Shown here: positions 1-9,255 of the stretch, piece after piece
Position numbering within the stretch: position 1 is the stretch's first letter
Layout of the letters: the number at the start of each line of letters is the position of its first letter
Origin: Calothrix sp. NIES-4101
GTDB taxonomy: Bacteria; Cyanobacteriota; Cyanobacteriia; Cyanobacteriales; Nostocaceae
Length of the DNA: 64,000 nucleotides
Assembly: GCA_004296455.1 (NCBI GenBank)
Contig: AP018280.1
Location: forward strand, 3,472,001-3,536,000
Direction of reading: 5' to 3'
Position numbers and translations under genes: made by a program
The notes under the pieces: model-generated
The model's database searches: none
What the model saw: only the letters and a program-made list of their open reading frames with translations
Told to the model about the DNA's origin: nothing

Positions 1-404
1 TTCGCTGCAATCCAACTACTTTCATGAATATGAATTGGGGCGGGAACGAGCAAAAAATCTGGGTGATTCCAGTCATGATTTCCAGTACAAAGATATACAT
101 TTTGGGAAATACAAACATGACTTTCAATTATTACAGTAGCAATGTTGTCAATCCAAGCATCTTCTCCAATCCAAACATAATTACCAATAATTAAACGCCA
201 AGGAAACTTAACTCTAACTCCTGGTTTAATCCGTACTCCTTGACCAATTTTGGCACCAAATAATCGCAAGATACATACTTTGAGATTAGATACAGGTAGC
301 CAATGATTTTCAACCAAAGGTGAACCAATAAAATACCATAATATTTGTTTCCATAAAGGTGCTCCAGGGCTATAATGACCAGTACTATAATTATTTAAAC
401 GCAT
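1..404 (-). CDS. WcaF-like hexapeptide-repeat acyltransferase (partial)
   Basis: Reading leftward from an ATG at 402-404 gives an open frame that runs off the window edge, about 134 residues seen. It starts MRLNNYSTGHYSPGAPLWKQ and then shows left-handed beta-helix spacing (IGNYVWIGEDAWIDNIATV, then IESHVCISQNVYLCTGNHDW). The ending CISQNVYLCTGNHDW resembles the WcaF/colanic acid and serine O-acetyltransferase-like group, which transfers acetyl groups from acetyl-CoA to sugars of exported polysaccharides. The first 14 bases overlap the end of the upstream DUF218 gene, so the two are probably translated together. The location at the end of a glycosyltransferase series suggests O-acetylation of the same polymer. 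The acceptor sugar is unknown, and the C-terminal part is outside the window. Confidence 0.82.
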   Translation of the reverse strand, partial: MRLNNYSTGHYSPGAPLWKQILWYFIGSPLVENHWLPVSNLKVCILRLFGAKIGQGVRIKPGVRVKFPWRLIIGNYVWIGEDAWIDNIATVIIESHVCISQNVYLCTGNHDWNHPDFLLVPAPIHIHESSWIAA

Positions 405-996
405 ATAAATTCTGTTGACGAGTTTTCAAACTAGCACCAGTACGACCTGTGATAATCCAGAGAATTGAGCGACCACTGTCACGGAGAATACGTAATTTAG
501 ATTCTTTGGGTTGCTTGGAAGGTACGGAAAGAGGAGTAAAAACAATACCTTGACTACCGAGAACAAAAGTTGCGATCGCTTTTGCTCTTGGCATGTGAAA
601 GTCTGATGTAATCAAGTATAAATGCTGGATTTTCCGCTTTTTGAATTCTTCTACTAAAGTCGTAAAATTTGTCACAGTATCGCTGGCATGATAATCAAGG
701 TGAAGGCGATTATCTGCTATACCTGCGGTCTGAAAAATTGTACGTGCTTCTTGAGGTACAATTCCAGTGGAAACCCAAATTTCCAATTCTGGGTAATATT
801 TGGCAAAGTTTGCGGTGTAGACTTCACGTTCAGTTTCACCTCCAAGTGTCAGGATTGCTTGCGGTTGAGGTGCTTGCAAAGAGGTGATATAGATGCGCAC
901 TGGAATAATAGATACTAAAAAGACAATAAAACCCGTGAAAAATAAAGTTCCATATTTTTTAGTCCAATAACTTAAACTTTTCACTCTAATTAACAT
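391..996 (-). CDS. DUF218/YdcF-SanA-like membrane-anchored protein
   Basis: This is a 201-residue protein with one N-terminal membrane segment (about 17-34) followed by a DUF218 fold. Family-like marks are AILTLGGETEREVYTA after the membrane anchor, the DTVTNF stretch, and YLITSDFHMPRAKAIA. The family (YdcF, SanA, ElyC) is linked to cell-envelope and polysaccharide metabolism, but its chemistry is poorly defined. The gene lies in the leftward polysaccharide series, overlaps the acyltransferase gene by 14 bases and follows the GT2 gene after about 100 bases. A role in envelope polysaccharide assembly is inferred only from this context. Confidence 0.8.
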   Translation of the reverse strand: MLIRVKSLSYWTKKYGTLFFTGFIVFLVSIIPVRIYITSLQAPQPQAILTLGGETEREVYTANFAKYYPELEIWVSTGIVPQEARTIFQTAGIADNRLHLDYHASDTVTNFTTLVEEFKKRKIQHLYLITSDFHMPRAKAIATFVLGSQGIVFTPLSVPSKQPKESKLRILRDSGRSILWIITGRTGASLKTRQQNLYAFK

Positions 997-1094
997 GTCC
1001 GTATTATTGATTCAAGTAGCTGATTATAACCAAAATTAATCAAGAGACAGAAGTATGCTCTATTCGGATTTGATATTCCAGTAAATCTAATTAC

Positions 1095-1922
1095 TTATTT
1101 AACATTTGTAGATAATGAATATTGTGTTGATTTACTGATTATTTTATTGAGCTTTTCAGACTCTATTAATCTAATGGATAATAATATTTCGGCTAACATC
1201 CGTTGATATGCATAATACCAACCAGCCTTCCCATCCCAAATTCCACCTTTAAGAATTAGACAGTAAAAAAATATAATCAATGGGGCAATGTACTTTTGCT
1301 TGCGAATTTTATCGCCTAAACTTAACTCTTGTGTTGGTGTTTCTAATATTTTTTTGATTTCTATCAGCATATAACGGTCTTGCGCCCATAACCAACGACT
1401 GAGTGGTTTACGGTCATCGTGGTAAATACTATTTTTTAATATATCTTGTTTACCTCTAACTTCTAACAATTGGGTGTGACCATCATCTATATAAATAGAT
1501 TTTGATTTACGAAATAATGCTTGACGTGGAGGTAATATAGTTCCCCGCAATGGTTTACCAAAAATACAATACTCAAAACGGATAAAATAACCATCGATAT
1601 CAGTTTGAGGTGAAATGCATTTAATTTCTTCAATTAGTTCTTTGGACAGAACATAATCTGCATCAAGGGAAAGAACCCATTCACTTTTAACTATTTCTAA
1701 ACCGTAGTTCCACTGTAAAGTATGAGTGTCAAACTCACGTTTAAAAATTTCCACTTGAGGATACGATCGCAAAATATCTAGTGTGTCATCGGTACTATAG
1801 CTATCAATTACAACTATACGTTTTGCCCATGTCAATTGCTCTAGGGTACGACTAATATTCGGAGCCTCATTATAAGTGAGAATTAAGGGCGTGATACATT
1901 CAAGGATGTTTGAGTCAAGCAT
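1095..1922 (-). CDS. Glycosyltransferase family 2
   Basis: This 275-residue GT2 enzyme transfers a sugar from a nucleotide donor to a growing glycan at the cytoplasmic membrane. The N-terminal nucleotide-binding core is clear: TPLILTYNEAPNI at 11-23, IVVIDSYSTDDT at 36-47, and the metal-binding DAD at 87-89 in SLDADYV. The length and layout resemble the WaaE/KdtX-type GT2 branch. Near the C-terminus a hydrophobic stretch (APLIIFFYCLILKGG) could associate with the membrane. It overlaps the preceding GT4 gene by 8 bases, which supports one transcript. The sugar cannot be read from the sequence. Confidence 0.88.
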   Translation of the reverse strand: MLDSNILECITPLILTYNEAPNISRTLEQLTWAKRIVVIDSYSTDDTLDILRSYPQVEIFKREFDTHTLQWNYGLEIVKSEWVLSLDADYVLSKELIEEIKCISPQTDIDGYFIRFEYCIFGKPLRGTILPPRQALFRKSKSIYIDDGHTQLLEVRGKQDILKNSIYHDDRKPLSRWLWAQDRYMLIEIKKILETPTQELSLGDKIRKQKYIAPLIIFFYCLILKGGIWDGKAGWYYAYQRMLAEILLSIRLIESEKLNKIISKSTQYSLSTNVK

Positions 1923-3111
1923 GTTGGCAAGATTTCTGTTGATTAAGAATAGATTGGTAAACTTTAATTAAGTTGGCGGCAATGCGGTTCCAAGTATATT
2001 CTTTAAGGATTAATTTGCGAGCGCGATCGCCCATTAATTTTGATTGTTGGGGATTGCTTAAACAAGCAATCAATGCATCAGCAATAGAATTTGGATTAAT
2101 ATCAACAATGTAAGCAGCTTCAGCTTCTCCAGCTTCCGGGAAATTGCAACCAGTCGTAATAATGCAAGGCAATCCTGAAGCCATACCTTCTAACACAGAA
2201 ACGCTAAAACCTTCAGAGTATGAAGGTGCAACATAAACATCAGCAGCAGCTAAAGCTGCATATTTGATTGCACCATTGAGCATTCCTGTAAAAGTCACAG
2301 CATCCAAACAACCAGCTACATCAAAATAGCCTCGAACAGTTGCTAAAAAGCCTGTATTATCTGGTCCAGCAATAATTAAATGGCTATCGGGAAACTGATG
2401 TCTAACTTGTTTAAAAGCATTTGCGAGCAAGTCTAGACCCTTTTTGGGATCAATACGACCTAAAAAGATTATTAATTTGCGATCGCGAGTTTGGGGAAAT
2501 TCATTCCAAAATATTTCCGGGTTGGATAGCGGGACAAAATCATGACAATGAATACCATTGGGAACAATATATATTGGAGTTTTGCAGTTAAGTTGTGCGA
2601 TCGATTTTGCTTCTGATGATGCCAGCATTTGGATCGCACTGGCACGCTCCAATGCGGGTTTTTCCAAGAATGAAAAATAAAGACGTTTTTTATCAGCTTT
2701 GTAAGCTAGTGCCCAAGGTTCTAACATTCCATGTGGTGTCATCATGTAAGGAACTCCCTGCATCTGACAAGCCCAATGGGCTGGTAAGACAGGATAGGAA
2801 AATAGCGCATTTGTATGTACTAAGTCGTAATCACTAACATGCTGATACAACCATCGAGTTAGAGAAAAACTGAATTTGTAGTCGCCTGTTTTTAGGTAGG
2901 GAAAATATTGGATACGATAATTATGCTGAGTCAACCAAGTTTGTAGAGGTACATTGAGTTCTTCTGAACCATTGGCATTGGTTGTGACAATATCAATAGT
3001 AACTCCGGTATTAGCAAGAGCTTCTACTAATTCAATGACACATTTGGAAGGGCCACCATAATTACTTCCAAGCGCAGGAATTACAACTAAAATTTTTAAT
3101 TGTTTGAACAT
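1915..3111 (-). CDS. Glycosyltransferase family 4
   Basis: This 398-residue GT-B enzyme has an N-terminal acceptor domain with the Gly-rich loop NYGGPSKCVIEL and a C-terminal donor domain with IIFLGRIDPKKGLDLL and the retaining-GT4 motif EGFSVSVLEGMASGLP (the E-x7-E pair). It should transfer an activated hexose with retention to a lipid-linked intermediate. Its end overlaps the GT2 start by 8 bases, and its start lies 25 bases after the next GT4 gene, so it belongs to the same leftward operon. Donor and acceptor are not predictable. Confidence 0.9.
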   Translation of the reverse strand: MFKQLKILVVIPALGSNYGGPSKCVIELVEALANTGVTIDIVTTNANGSEELNVPLQTWLTQHNYRIQYFPYLKTGDYKFSFSLTRWLYQHVSDYDLVHTNALFSYPVLPAHWACQMQGVPYMMTPHGMLEPWALAYKADKKRLYFSFLEKPALERASAIQMLASSEAKSIAQLNCKTPIYIVPNGIHCHDFVPLSNPEIFWNEFPQTRDRKLIIFLGRIDPKKGLDLLANAFKQVRHQFPDSHLIIAGPDNTGFLATVRGYFDVAGCLDAVTFTGMLNGAIKYAALAAADVYVAPSYSEGFSVSVLEGMASGLPCIITTGCNFPEAGEAEAAYIVDINPNSIADALIACLSNPQQSKLMGDRARKLILKEYTWNRIAANLIKVYQSILNQQKSCQHA

Positions 3112-3136
3112 CTTTTCAATATTTAATAAATATCTC

Positions 3137-4270
3137 TTAACGATGAGTCAGAGTATAATCAACTGCTTGACTTAAACCTTGGGCAAAGTATGCGGGAGAG
3201 AATTTTTGGATATGTTGGAGTGAAGCTTGACTCATTGCCTTACGGTCTATTTCATCTGAGGTAATTTTGAGTAATAATTGGACTAGTTCAGAAGCATTTT
3301 TCGGGTCAAAACCAAACCCATTGACTCCTTGGATGACCAAATCTTCAAAGCAACCACAGCATTTAGAAACGATCACTGGCAAACCTGCTGCCATGGCTTC
3401 GTTAACTACTAGTCCCCACTCTTCTTGAAAACTAGCATGGACGAAACAACCAGCATGGGCAAAGTAAGGTAACAGTTGCTCTTGTTGGAGAAATCCAGGT
3501 AGATGCACACAATTTTGTAACTTAAATAAGTTAATTTGTTGTTCAATCTCTGGGCGTAATTGACCATCACCACAAAGCACTAAATCCCAAGCATTCTTAC
3601 CAGCTAACTGACAGTAAGTAGCATAGGCAGAAATGAGAAATGGTAAGTTTTTTTTAGGAACAAATCGATTAATTGCTAATAAAAAAGGTTTTGTAACCGG
3701 ACGAGGTAAAGCTTTAATGTAGTCGGTATGAAAAATATCATTCCCAACAACATCATAGCCACAAAATACAGCATCCGCAGGCATTCCGAGTTTGATGGTA
3801 TAGCGTTTATGCGGTTGTCCACCAACTAGAGCGGCATGATAGCGCCTCACAATCAAGCTTTTCAACTTCTCTTTCCACCAGGAACGCGAGCCATCATTCT
3901 CCGCAGTCTCCGAAAAAAGAATTGTACCTTTGCGATACCACATACACCACAACAGTGCCAACAACATCCCGGGGTGGGCATAGCCAGCAATAGCAACAAC
4001 GTCAGGACGGGTTTGATTGAGAACATTAATTAACTTGCGACCAAGTAAATTTATTCCCGCAGTTTCCAGAGGGCGATCGCGAATCACTGAGATAATTGGG
4101 CAAGGGAATTTTTCTGTTTGTGTTTCCCAAGGATACTCGGCTTCATTTCTGGCTAATTCAATACCTATAACTTGCCATTTTTTTTGCTGACAATACTGAA
4201 AAAAGCCTTCTATTCTAGCTAAATGATAAGGACCGTAATTACAGAAAATCATCGCAATTTTTAATGTCAT
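3137..4270 (-). CDS. Glycosyltransferase family 4
   Basis: This is a 377-residue GT4-type enzyme. It begins MTLKIAMIFCNYGPYHLARIE, has the donor-domain lead LLAINRFVPKKNLPFLISAY, and carries the E-x7-E motif in EEWGLVVNEAMAAGLPV. The sequence is diverged from the other GT4 enzymes here, so it probably uses a different donor or acceptor. The start codon overlaps the stop of the Wzy-like gene upstream by 4 bases (ATGA type), a sign of translational coupling. Its membership in the polysaccharide operon is clear, and its linkage specificity is not. Confidence 0.88.
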   Translation of the reverse strand: MTLKIAMIFCNYGPYHLARIEGFFQYCQQKKWQVIGIELARNEAEYPWETQTEKFPCPIISVIRDRPLETAGINLLGRKLINVLNQTRPDVVAIAGYAHPGMLLALLWCMWYRKGTILFSETAENDGSRSWWKEKLKSLIVRRYHAALVGGQPHKRYTIKLGMPADAVFCGYDVVGNDIFHTDYIKALPRPVTKPFLLAINRFVPKKNLPFLISAYATYCQLAGKNAWDLVLCGDGQLRPEIEQQINLFKLQNCVHLPGFLQQEQLLPYFAHAGCFVHASFQEEWGLVVNEAMAAGLPVIVSKCCGCFEDLVIQGVNGFGFDPKNASELVQLLLKITSDEIDRKAMSQASLQHIQKFSPAYFAQGLSQAVDYTLTHR

Positions 4271-5544
4271 ATATTTACTCCAAATTGCTTAAATTGAGGT
4301 GTTTTTACTCTTGCAAAAACAAGCAATCCTCCGAGAAAAATTAATCTAAATAACAAATCTGCAAAAAATTTTGTTGTTCCATGCGTAACTGATAACATAG
4401 CTGGCGAAAACAAACTAATATAGAAAAGTTGAGCTCCCAGACTATTTTTATGGATGGCAGCTATCCAGAGATTTTTAAATATATAAGCAACAAAGACAAA
4501 AAATATACATCCTAAATAATCAAATTGAGTAAATGAATCTCCAATACCTGTAATTGTTGTTCCTACTGGTATTGTGTAACCATATAAGCTTTTAGTATCA
4601 TATTCAGACATTTTAAATTGTAGATTATTCTTAAACTCAGCGCTGAGAAATTGGGCAGGTACAAATTGAAATATTACAGAGTCCCAATATTGTGTTCCCA
4701 ATCCATATTGGCTGTTTTTTACTGCCGCATCCATGAGTAATGCTGCATTTCTTAATTCTAAGTTTTTACCCTTCATAACAAAGTTTTGGAGGTTCTCAAC
4801 TGGCTTTAATTGCCACAGCTGTTCCCAATTACCAGACTTTGCAATAGTTCTATATTCACCAATTAAAGGAATAGCAAATAAAGCCAGAATAATAAAAACT
4901 ACTGCTAACCAGCGAGGTGGTACATAACGGCGAAAAAAACAAATCGAAAGTCCAATACTCAGAATAAATGTTGCTGTAACTTCCCGTCTTCCATAAAGAA
5001 TAATTGTTTGGATGGGAATAGCCGCAGCAAAAGCGGTCAAAGTAAATTTGATGAATGTTGGACGTTTTAAAGCTGATAATAAAAAAATACTAAAACCAGG
5101 ATATATCAACCCACTAAAGAAAAAATAAATAGTAATAATACCAGTCCACTGAGTATTTGCTCGTACTGATTCCGGTTGCAGGTTGATGAGAATTGTTGCA
5201 ATATAACCAATAATTGTAAAAACAATTCCTCCATACATCATTTTTTTATCATCAAAATGTGCATCAAAACTACTAACAAATTTACGATTGATTGGTAATT
5301 GATAACCTAACCAACACATTGCTGCACATAAACAGCACATTAATAATACCCTTTCTAAAGCTTCTTCATTTGGTAGTAAAGGGTTATTAAATAATGCGAT
5401 CGCCTGGGGTAAAATGAAGGAAATAATAATACCCCCCATAAAAAATGGGTATTGATAAACCCTTTCAGGACTCACTAACCCCCAAATCAATAATCCTGCA
5501 CAAATAAAAATAAATAGATACAGATAAAGTTCTGCCATAAACAT
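4267..5544 (-). CDS. Wzy/O-antigen-polymerase-like membrane protein
   Basis: This is a 425-residue, very hydrophobic protein with about ten predicted membrane segments. A longer soluble loop (about 240-320, rich in charged residues such as RTIAKSGNWEQLW) is typical of Wzy polymerases and O-antigen ligases. The ending FARVKTPQFKQFGVNI is short and cytoplasmic-like. Wzy proteins join repeat units on the periplasmic face of the inner membrane. No short signature proves the assignment, and the call rests on topology and on the position between glycosyltransferases. Two starts are possible, codon 1 or the ATG two codons later. It overlaps the next gene by 4 bases. Confidence 0.68.
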   Translation of the reverse strand: MFMAELYLYLFIFICAGLLIWGLVSPERVYQYPFFMGGIIISFILPQAIALFNNPLLPNEEALERVLLMCCLCAAMCWLGYQLPINRKFVSSFDAHFDDKKMMYGGIVFTIIGYIATILINLQPESVRANTQWTGIITIYFFFSGLIYPGFSIFLLSALKRPTFIKFTLTAFAAAIPIQTIILYGRREVTATFILSIGLSICFFRRYVPPRWLAVVFIILALFAIPLIGEYRTIAKSGNWEQLWQLKPVENLQNFVMKGKNLELRNAALLMDAAVKNSQYGLGTQYWDSVIFQFVPAQFLSAEFKNNLQFKMSEYDTKSLYGYTIPVGTTITGIGDSFTQFDYLGCIFFVFVAYIFKNLWIAAIHKNSLGAQLFYISLFSPAMLSVTHGTTKFFADLLFRLIFLGGLLVFARVKTPQFKQFGVNI

Positions 5545-5574
5545 TAGCTACAAATGTATTGTGAATTCGATATT

Positions 5575-6759
5575 TTAGATAGTAGCTCTTTCATTCTTTA
5601 GTAAAAGGTTAGAATGAGAGCAAGTTTGCTGATATAAATTCACTAATTTTCGTGTGTTATTTCGCCAATCGTGATTTTGTTGTAATAAAGCCTCAATATT
5701 CTGATATCGTTGTTGCCATTCCTGTGGATAGGCAATGGTTTGAATAATTCCTTTTGCCATTGCTTGTAAATCTCGATTAGGGAAAAGATAAGCTGTATCA
5801 GGACGAAGGATTTCATTGACTCCTCCAGTACAAGAAAATCCTACAATGGGTACTTTACAAGCCATTGCTTCCCCTATTACTAAACTCAATTCTTCGTAAT
5901 GAGAGGTAAAACCTAAAACATCTAAAGCATGATAAGCAGTAACAGTGTTATCAACTATTCCGGTAAAAATAACGCGATCACTAATTCCCAAATTGACAGC
6001 TAATTTTTTTAATAATTCCGCATCACTACCAGTACCAACTACCAAAGCATAATAATTTGATGGTAAGAGACTAATAACTTTCAAAAAATCATCAGTTCCT
6101 TTCATACCGCAGTGGAGACGACCGACAAAACCCACTACATAGACATTATCGGGAATACCAAATTGTTTGCGAGCATTGAATCGTTGATTTTCTGTCGCAG
6201 GAGTAAAGCGATCGCGATTTACTCCATTATAAAGAACACTAGTACGCTGAGTTTGATAGCCCCCTTGGTTAACTAGACTAGAGCGAGTATGTTCAGCAAC
6301 GCAAATTAATAAGTCGGTAGATAAACGTTGTATATTCTGTGCAAAAACAGCCCGCGAAAATATCGATCTATCAGTTGCACCTAAATGACCATGAGAGATT
6401 TTGACTGCACCAAAATGAAAAAATGTTAGTAAATGACACCACAATAAACCATCATGGTGGTGAATAATATCTGGTTTAAATTTGCGAATAAATTCAAGCA
6501 AACGTCCAAACTTCCAAACATCATTGGAGTTAGCAATACCTAAATAATGAGCACGGTTTTTCAATTCCGATTGAAACAAACCCGGTTTTCCATAAACAAA
6601 TAAGCAATGAGCATCTACTCCACATTCTGGTAAACGTTTAGTAAACTCAACAGCAACTCGAACTGCACCACCTGTTGCTGGATCATCAGATTGACAAATA
6701 TGCAGCACTTTCAATTGTTGACTGGTAATTTTTTCACTAATCATATTCTTAGTCTTCAT
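5575..6759 (-). CDS. Glycosyltransferase family 4
   Basis: This 394-residue GT4 protein has an N-terminal domain with DDPATGGAVRVAVEFTKRLP and a donor domain with VVGFVGRLHCGMKGTDDFL and HYEELSLVIGEAMACKVP (E-x7-E). The start is well supported, because the message has GGAGGAGG about seven bases before the ATG, one of the strongest ribosome sites in the locus. The gene lies 30 bases from the Wzy-like gene and 48 bases from the next GT4 gene. It likely adds one residue of the repeat unit. Which sugar it adds is unknown. Confidence 0.9.
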   Translation of the reverse strand: MKTKNMISEKITSQQLKVLHICQSDDPATGGAVRVAVEFTKRLPECGVDAHCLFVYGKPGLFQSELKNRAHYLGIANSNDVWKFGRLLEFIRKFKPDIIHHHDGLLWCHLLTFFHFGAVKISHGHLGATDRSIFSRAVFAQNIQRLSTDLLICVAEHTRSSLVNQGGYQTQRTSVLYNGVNRDRFTPATENQRFNARKQFGIPDNVYVVGFVGRLHCGMKGTDDFLKVISLLPSNYYALVVGTGSDAELLKKLAVNLGISDRVIFTGIVDNTVTAYHALDVLGFTSHYEELSLVIGEAMACKVPIVGFSCTGGVNEILRPDTAYLFPNRDLQAMAKGIIQTIAYPQEWQQRYQNIEALLQQNHDWRNNTRKLVNLYQQTCSHSNLLLKNERATI

Positions 6760-6806
6760 CCTTAATCCTCCTCCTCATCTGATTGAAAGTAATCTCAACT
6801 ATTTGA

Positions 6807-8009
6807 TTATGAATTCACAACATGTATAACCCTTTCAGCATATTTATCCCAAGTAAAGTCTTTCGCCCTCTCTCTCGCAGCAATCGCCATGCGATCGCGT
6901 AATTCTCGATTTTCTAGAAGTTCTTCAATTCGTGTTGCTAATATTTCTGAATTACGTTCGGGAATAATAAATCCTTCAATTCCATCTCTAATTACAGAAC
7001 CAGCAGCTTCTGTAGTAATGACTGGTAAACCTGCTGCTAAAGCTTCATAAACAACTTCCGCAGAACCTTCAACTAAAGTCGGTAACACAAAAATATCTGC
7101 TTGCACAAATTCTTGGTGAATTTTACTTCTAGGTACTCGACCTACAAAATTTAGCTTTTGTGTCAATTTATGATTACGAATAATATCAGAAACTCCTCCA
7201 GCTACTCGAAATTCATAGTTACGATGACTGAGTTTTTTTGCTGCCATTCCCAAAATATGAATCCCTTTACGAAGTTCGGCTGTTCCCACAAATAAAATTC
7301 GATTTTTTTGGGGATTATTTCTCAGATTAAACCAAGTATCTCCCACAGCATAAGGTACTATTTGACATTTTTCTGGAGATACTCCAAATTCTTGTAACCC
7401 TTTGACTACAAATGATGATGGTACGATAAATATATCTGTAAGATTAATGAATCTCTGGAAAGAAGCATAATCTTGCTCAATAATTTGCGTTGCCATTAAT
7501 GGTTCTAAATCATGAAATTCTTCTCTCTCTCTTTGAACAATAGTATGAATTATCGGTGAGATATAAATCTCAGTGAATATTTTGATCTGCTTTTGTTTCG
7601 CATATTCTAAAAAATCTGTCCCTTCCCCAAACATGGAGTAAATATGTGTAGCCTTTCCTAAGCCTTTTCGTATCATTGCTTGTCCAAATTCATGATTAGA
7701 AGCAAACAAAGATTGATATTGCTTGACTGTATTATTTCCAGCTAGTTTTTGTCTAGCTAAATACCGTAAAGCAACTAAATCGAAAGTATGTACTTTATCT
7801 TGAATTAATGAGGGAACTCGACGATTTAGCAAACGATTTAAGGCATCATTTTTAACAAAATCAGGACAAAATCTATCTAATATTCTGCCGATACCAGAAC
7901 TTGCACAAAGGTCAGTATAAAAAGCTTCTAGCAATCCTGCCTGTTGTAAAATTATTGGTATCGCGTAGTTACGACGTGCGCCATTTTGAATGCTAATAAA
8001 CCGTTTCAC
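6807..8009 (-). CDS. Glycosyltransferase family 4 (GTG start)
   Basis: This is a 400-residue GT-B enzyme. The donor half shows RILFVGTAELRKGIHILGMA and EGSAEVVYEALAAGLPVITT, the canonical E-x7-E site. The N-terminal half (residues 1-200) is less typical and contains MFGEGTDFLEYAKQKQIKIF. The start codon is GTG, giving MKRFISIQNG, and an upstream alternative would lengthen the protein beyond the family pattern. It sits 13 bases after the preceding GT4 gene, so co-transcription is likely. Specificity is unknown. Confidence 0.88.
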   Translation of the reverse strand: MKRFISIQNGARRNYAIPIILQQAGLLEAFYTDLCASSGIGRILDRFCPDFVKNDALNRLLNRRVPSLIQDKVHTFDLVALRYLARQKLAGNNTVKQYQSLFASNHEFGQAMIRKGLGKATHIYSMFGEGTDFLEYAKQKQIKIFTEIYISPIIHTIVQREREEFHDLEPLMATQIIEQDYASFQRFINLTDIFIVPSSFVVKGLQEFGVSPEKCQIVPYAVGDTWFNLRNNPQKNRILFVGTAELRKGIHILGMAAKKLSHRNYEFRVAGGVSDIIRNHKLTQKLNFVGRVPRSKIHQEFVQADIFVLPTLVEGSAEVVYEALAAGLPVITTEAAGSVIRDGIEGFIIPERNSEILATRIEELLENRELRDRMAIAARERAKDFTWDKYAERVIHVVNS

Positions 8010-8022
8010 TGACGATATATCC

Positions 8023-9186
8023 TTACTTTTGACAGACGGGAATGCAAAGAGAATTGATTATTTTTATATAGCGTTCGCCTAATTTTTCGGCATCATATTT
8101 TTCTAGGTAAGTAGAACAAATTACTTCCGGAGAAATTACCTGTTTATTTATCAAATTGATGATATCTAACAGCCCATATGCATAGTTTTTAGGATTTGCA
8201 AATTCAACTAATTTACCCAAGCGAGAATCACTTAAAATTTCTGAGAATGCACCGACATTTGTGGCGACAATCGGACGACCACTAGCTAAAATTTCTAATG
8301 CGGCAAGACATTGTCCCTCTGAACGAGATGTAAAAGCAAACAGATGACATTCAGCGATCGCATCTCCAACTTGATGATTAGGAACATTACCGTAGAATAT
8401 TACATCATTTCTAATTCCTAATTTTTCGGCGAATTTTTCAAGTTCTTGGCGCTGATAGCCATCACCAAAAATATGTAAGCTTATTCGGCTATTATTGTCT
8501 GCATTTTTCTGAAATTTAGAATTATATAGAGATTGTAAATATTGAAATGATTCTAATAGTAAATGAACATTCTTCTCCTTAACTAATCGACCTAAAAACC
8601 CAATTTTTATCTCTGAAGACATCGGTAATGCTTCTAATCTTTTAGACTCTTGAGGAATCAGAGGTATAACTTCAACACTTCCTTGATAAGCAATATCCTG
8701 CAAATCTTGCACAAATGTGGAAGATTGTACAAGAATCATATCAAATAAATTTAGTGTTTCTCTAAGTATATTCCTCTGTGTAAGATTCTCTGGCAATAGA
8801 TGTCTATGGGCAGTAATGTAAACAAACTTTGTATTTTTGTTAGCAGCAAGTCGCATTTTTTGTAATATCTTTAAGGGAAATAGCTTACCTAAAATGACAA
8901 TATCTGCTTTTTTAATTTCCTCAATTCCCCAAGGCAATAGTATCCAATCTGGTAAATTTAAATTACAGCCCCAACGCCAAGGAATACGAACTATTTTTAC
9001 TTGTTTTTGTTGTATAACTTCCAGTAATGGCGAAAATTGACCCCAACAAAGTAATGTACAATCAAACCCTTTGCTCTGAAGATAAGTTAGAAGATTTCTC
9101 CCAAATGTTTCTACCCCTCCTACTGGTGCAAAACCACCACAGTAGAATAAAACTTTATTATTAGTATTTGCTGCCTTTAATTGCAT
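8023..9186 (-). CDS. Glycosyltransferase family 4
   Basis: This is a 387-residue GT4 enzyme. Residues 10-30 (KVLFYCGGFAPVGGVETFGR) form the N-terminal Gly-rich loop. The donor domain has IKIGFLGRLVKEKNVHLLLE and RSEGQCLAALEILASGRPIV with the E-x7-E pair. Spacing to the ABC exporter gene upstream is 69 bases and to the next GT4 gene 13 bases. It is the first glycosyltransferase after the exporter in the leftward unit. The substrate is not predictable from sequence. Confidence 0.88.
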   Translation of the reverse strand: MQLKAANTNNKVLFYCGGFAPVGGVETFGRNLLTYLQSKGFDCTLLCWGQFSPLLEVIQQKQVKIVRIPWRWGCNLNLPDWILLPWGIEEIKKADIVILGKLFPLKILQKMRLAANKNTKFVYITAHRHLLPENLTQRNILRETLNLFDMILVQSSTFVQDLQDIAYQGSVEVIPLIPQESKRLEALPMSSEIKIGFLGRLVKEKNVHLLLESFQYLQSLYNSKFQKNADNNSRISLHIFGDGYQRQELEKFAEKLGIRNDVIFYGNVPNHQVGDAIAECHLFAFTSRSEGQCLAALEILASGRPIVATNVGAFSEILSDSRLGKLVEFANPKNYAYGLLDIINLINKQVISPEVICSTYLEKYDAEKLGERYIKIINSLCIPVCQK

Positions 9187-9255
9187 AGTTAGTAAGAATA
9201 CAATTTTTTAGTTTGATGTCGAATTTGATAATTTAGCTTTTTTTGTAGATACAAT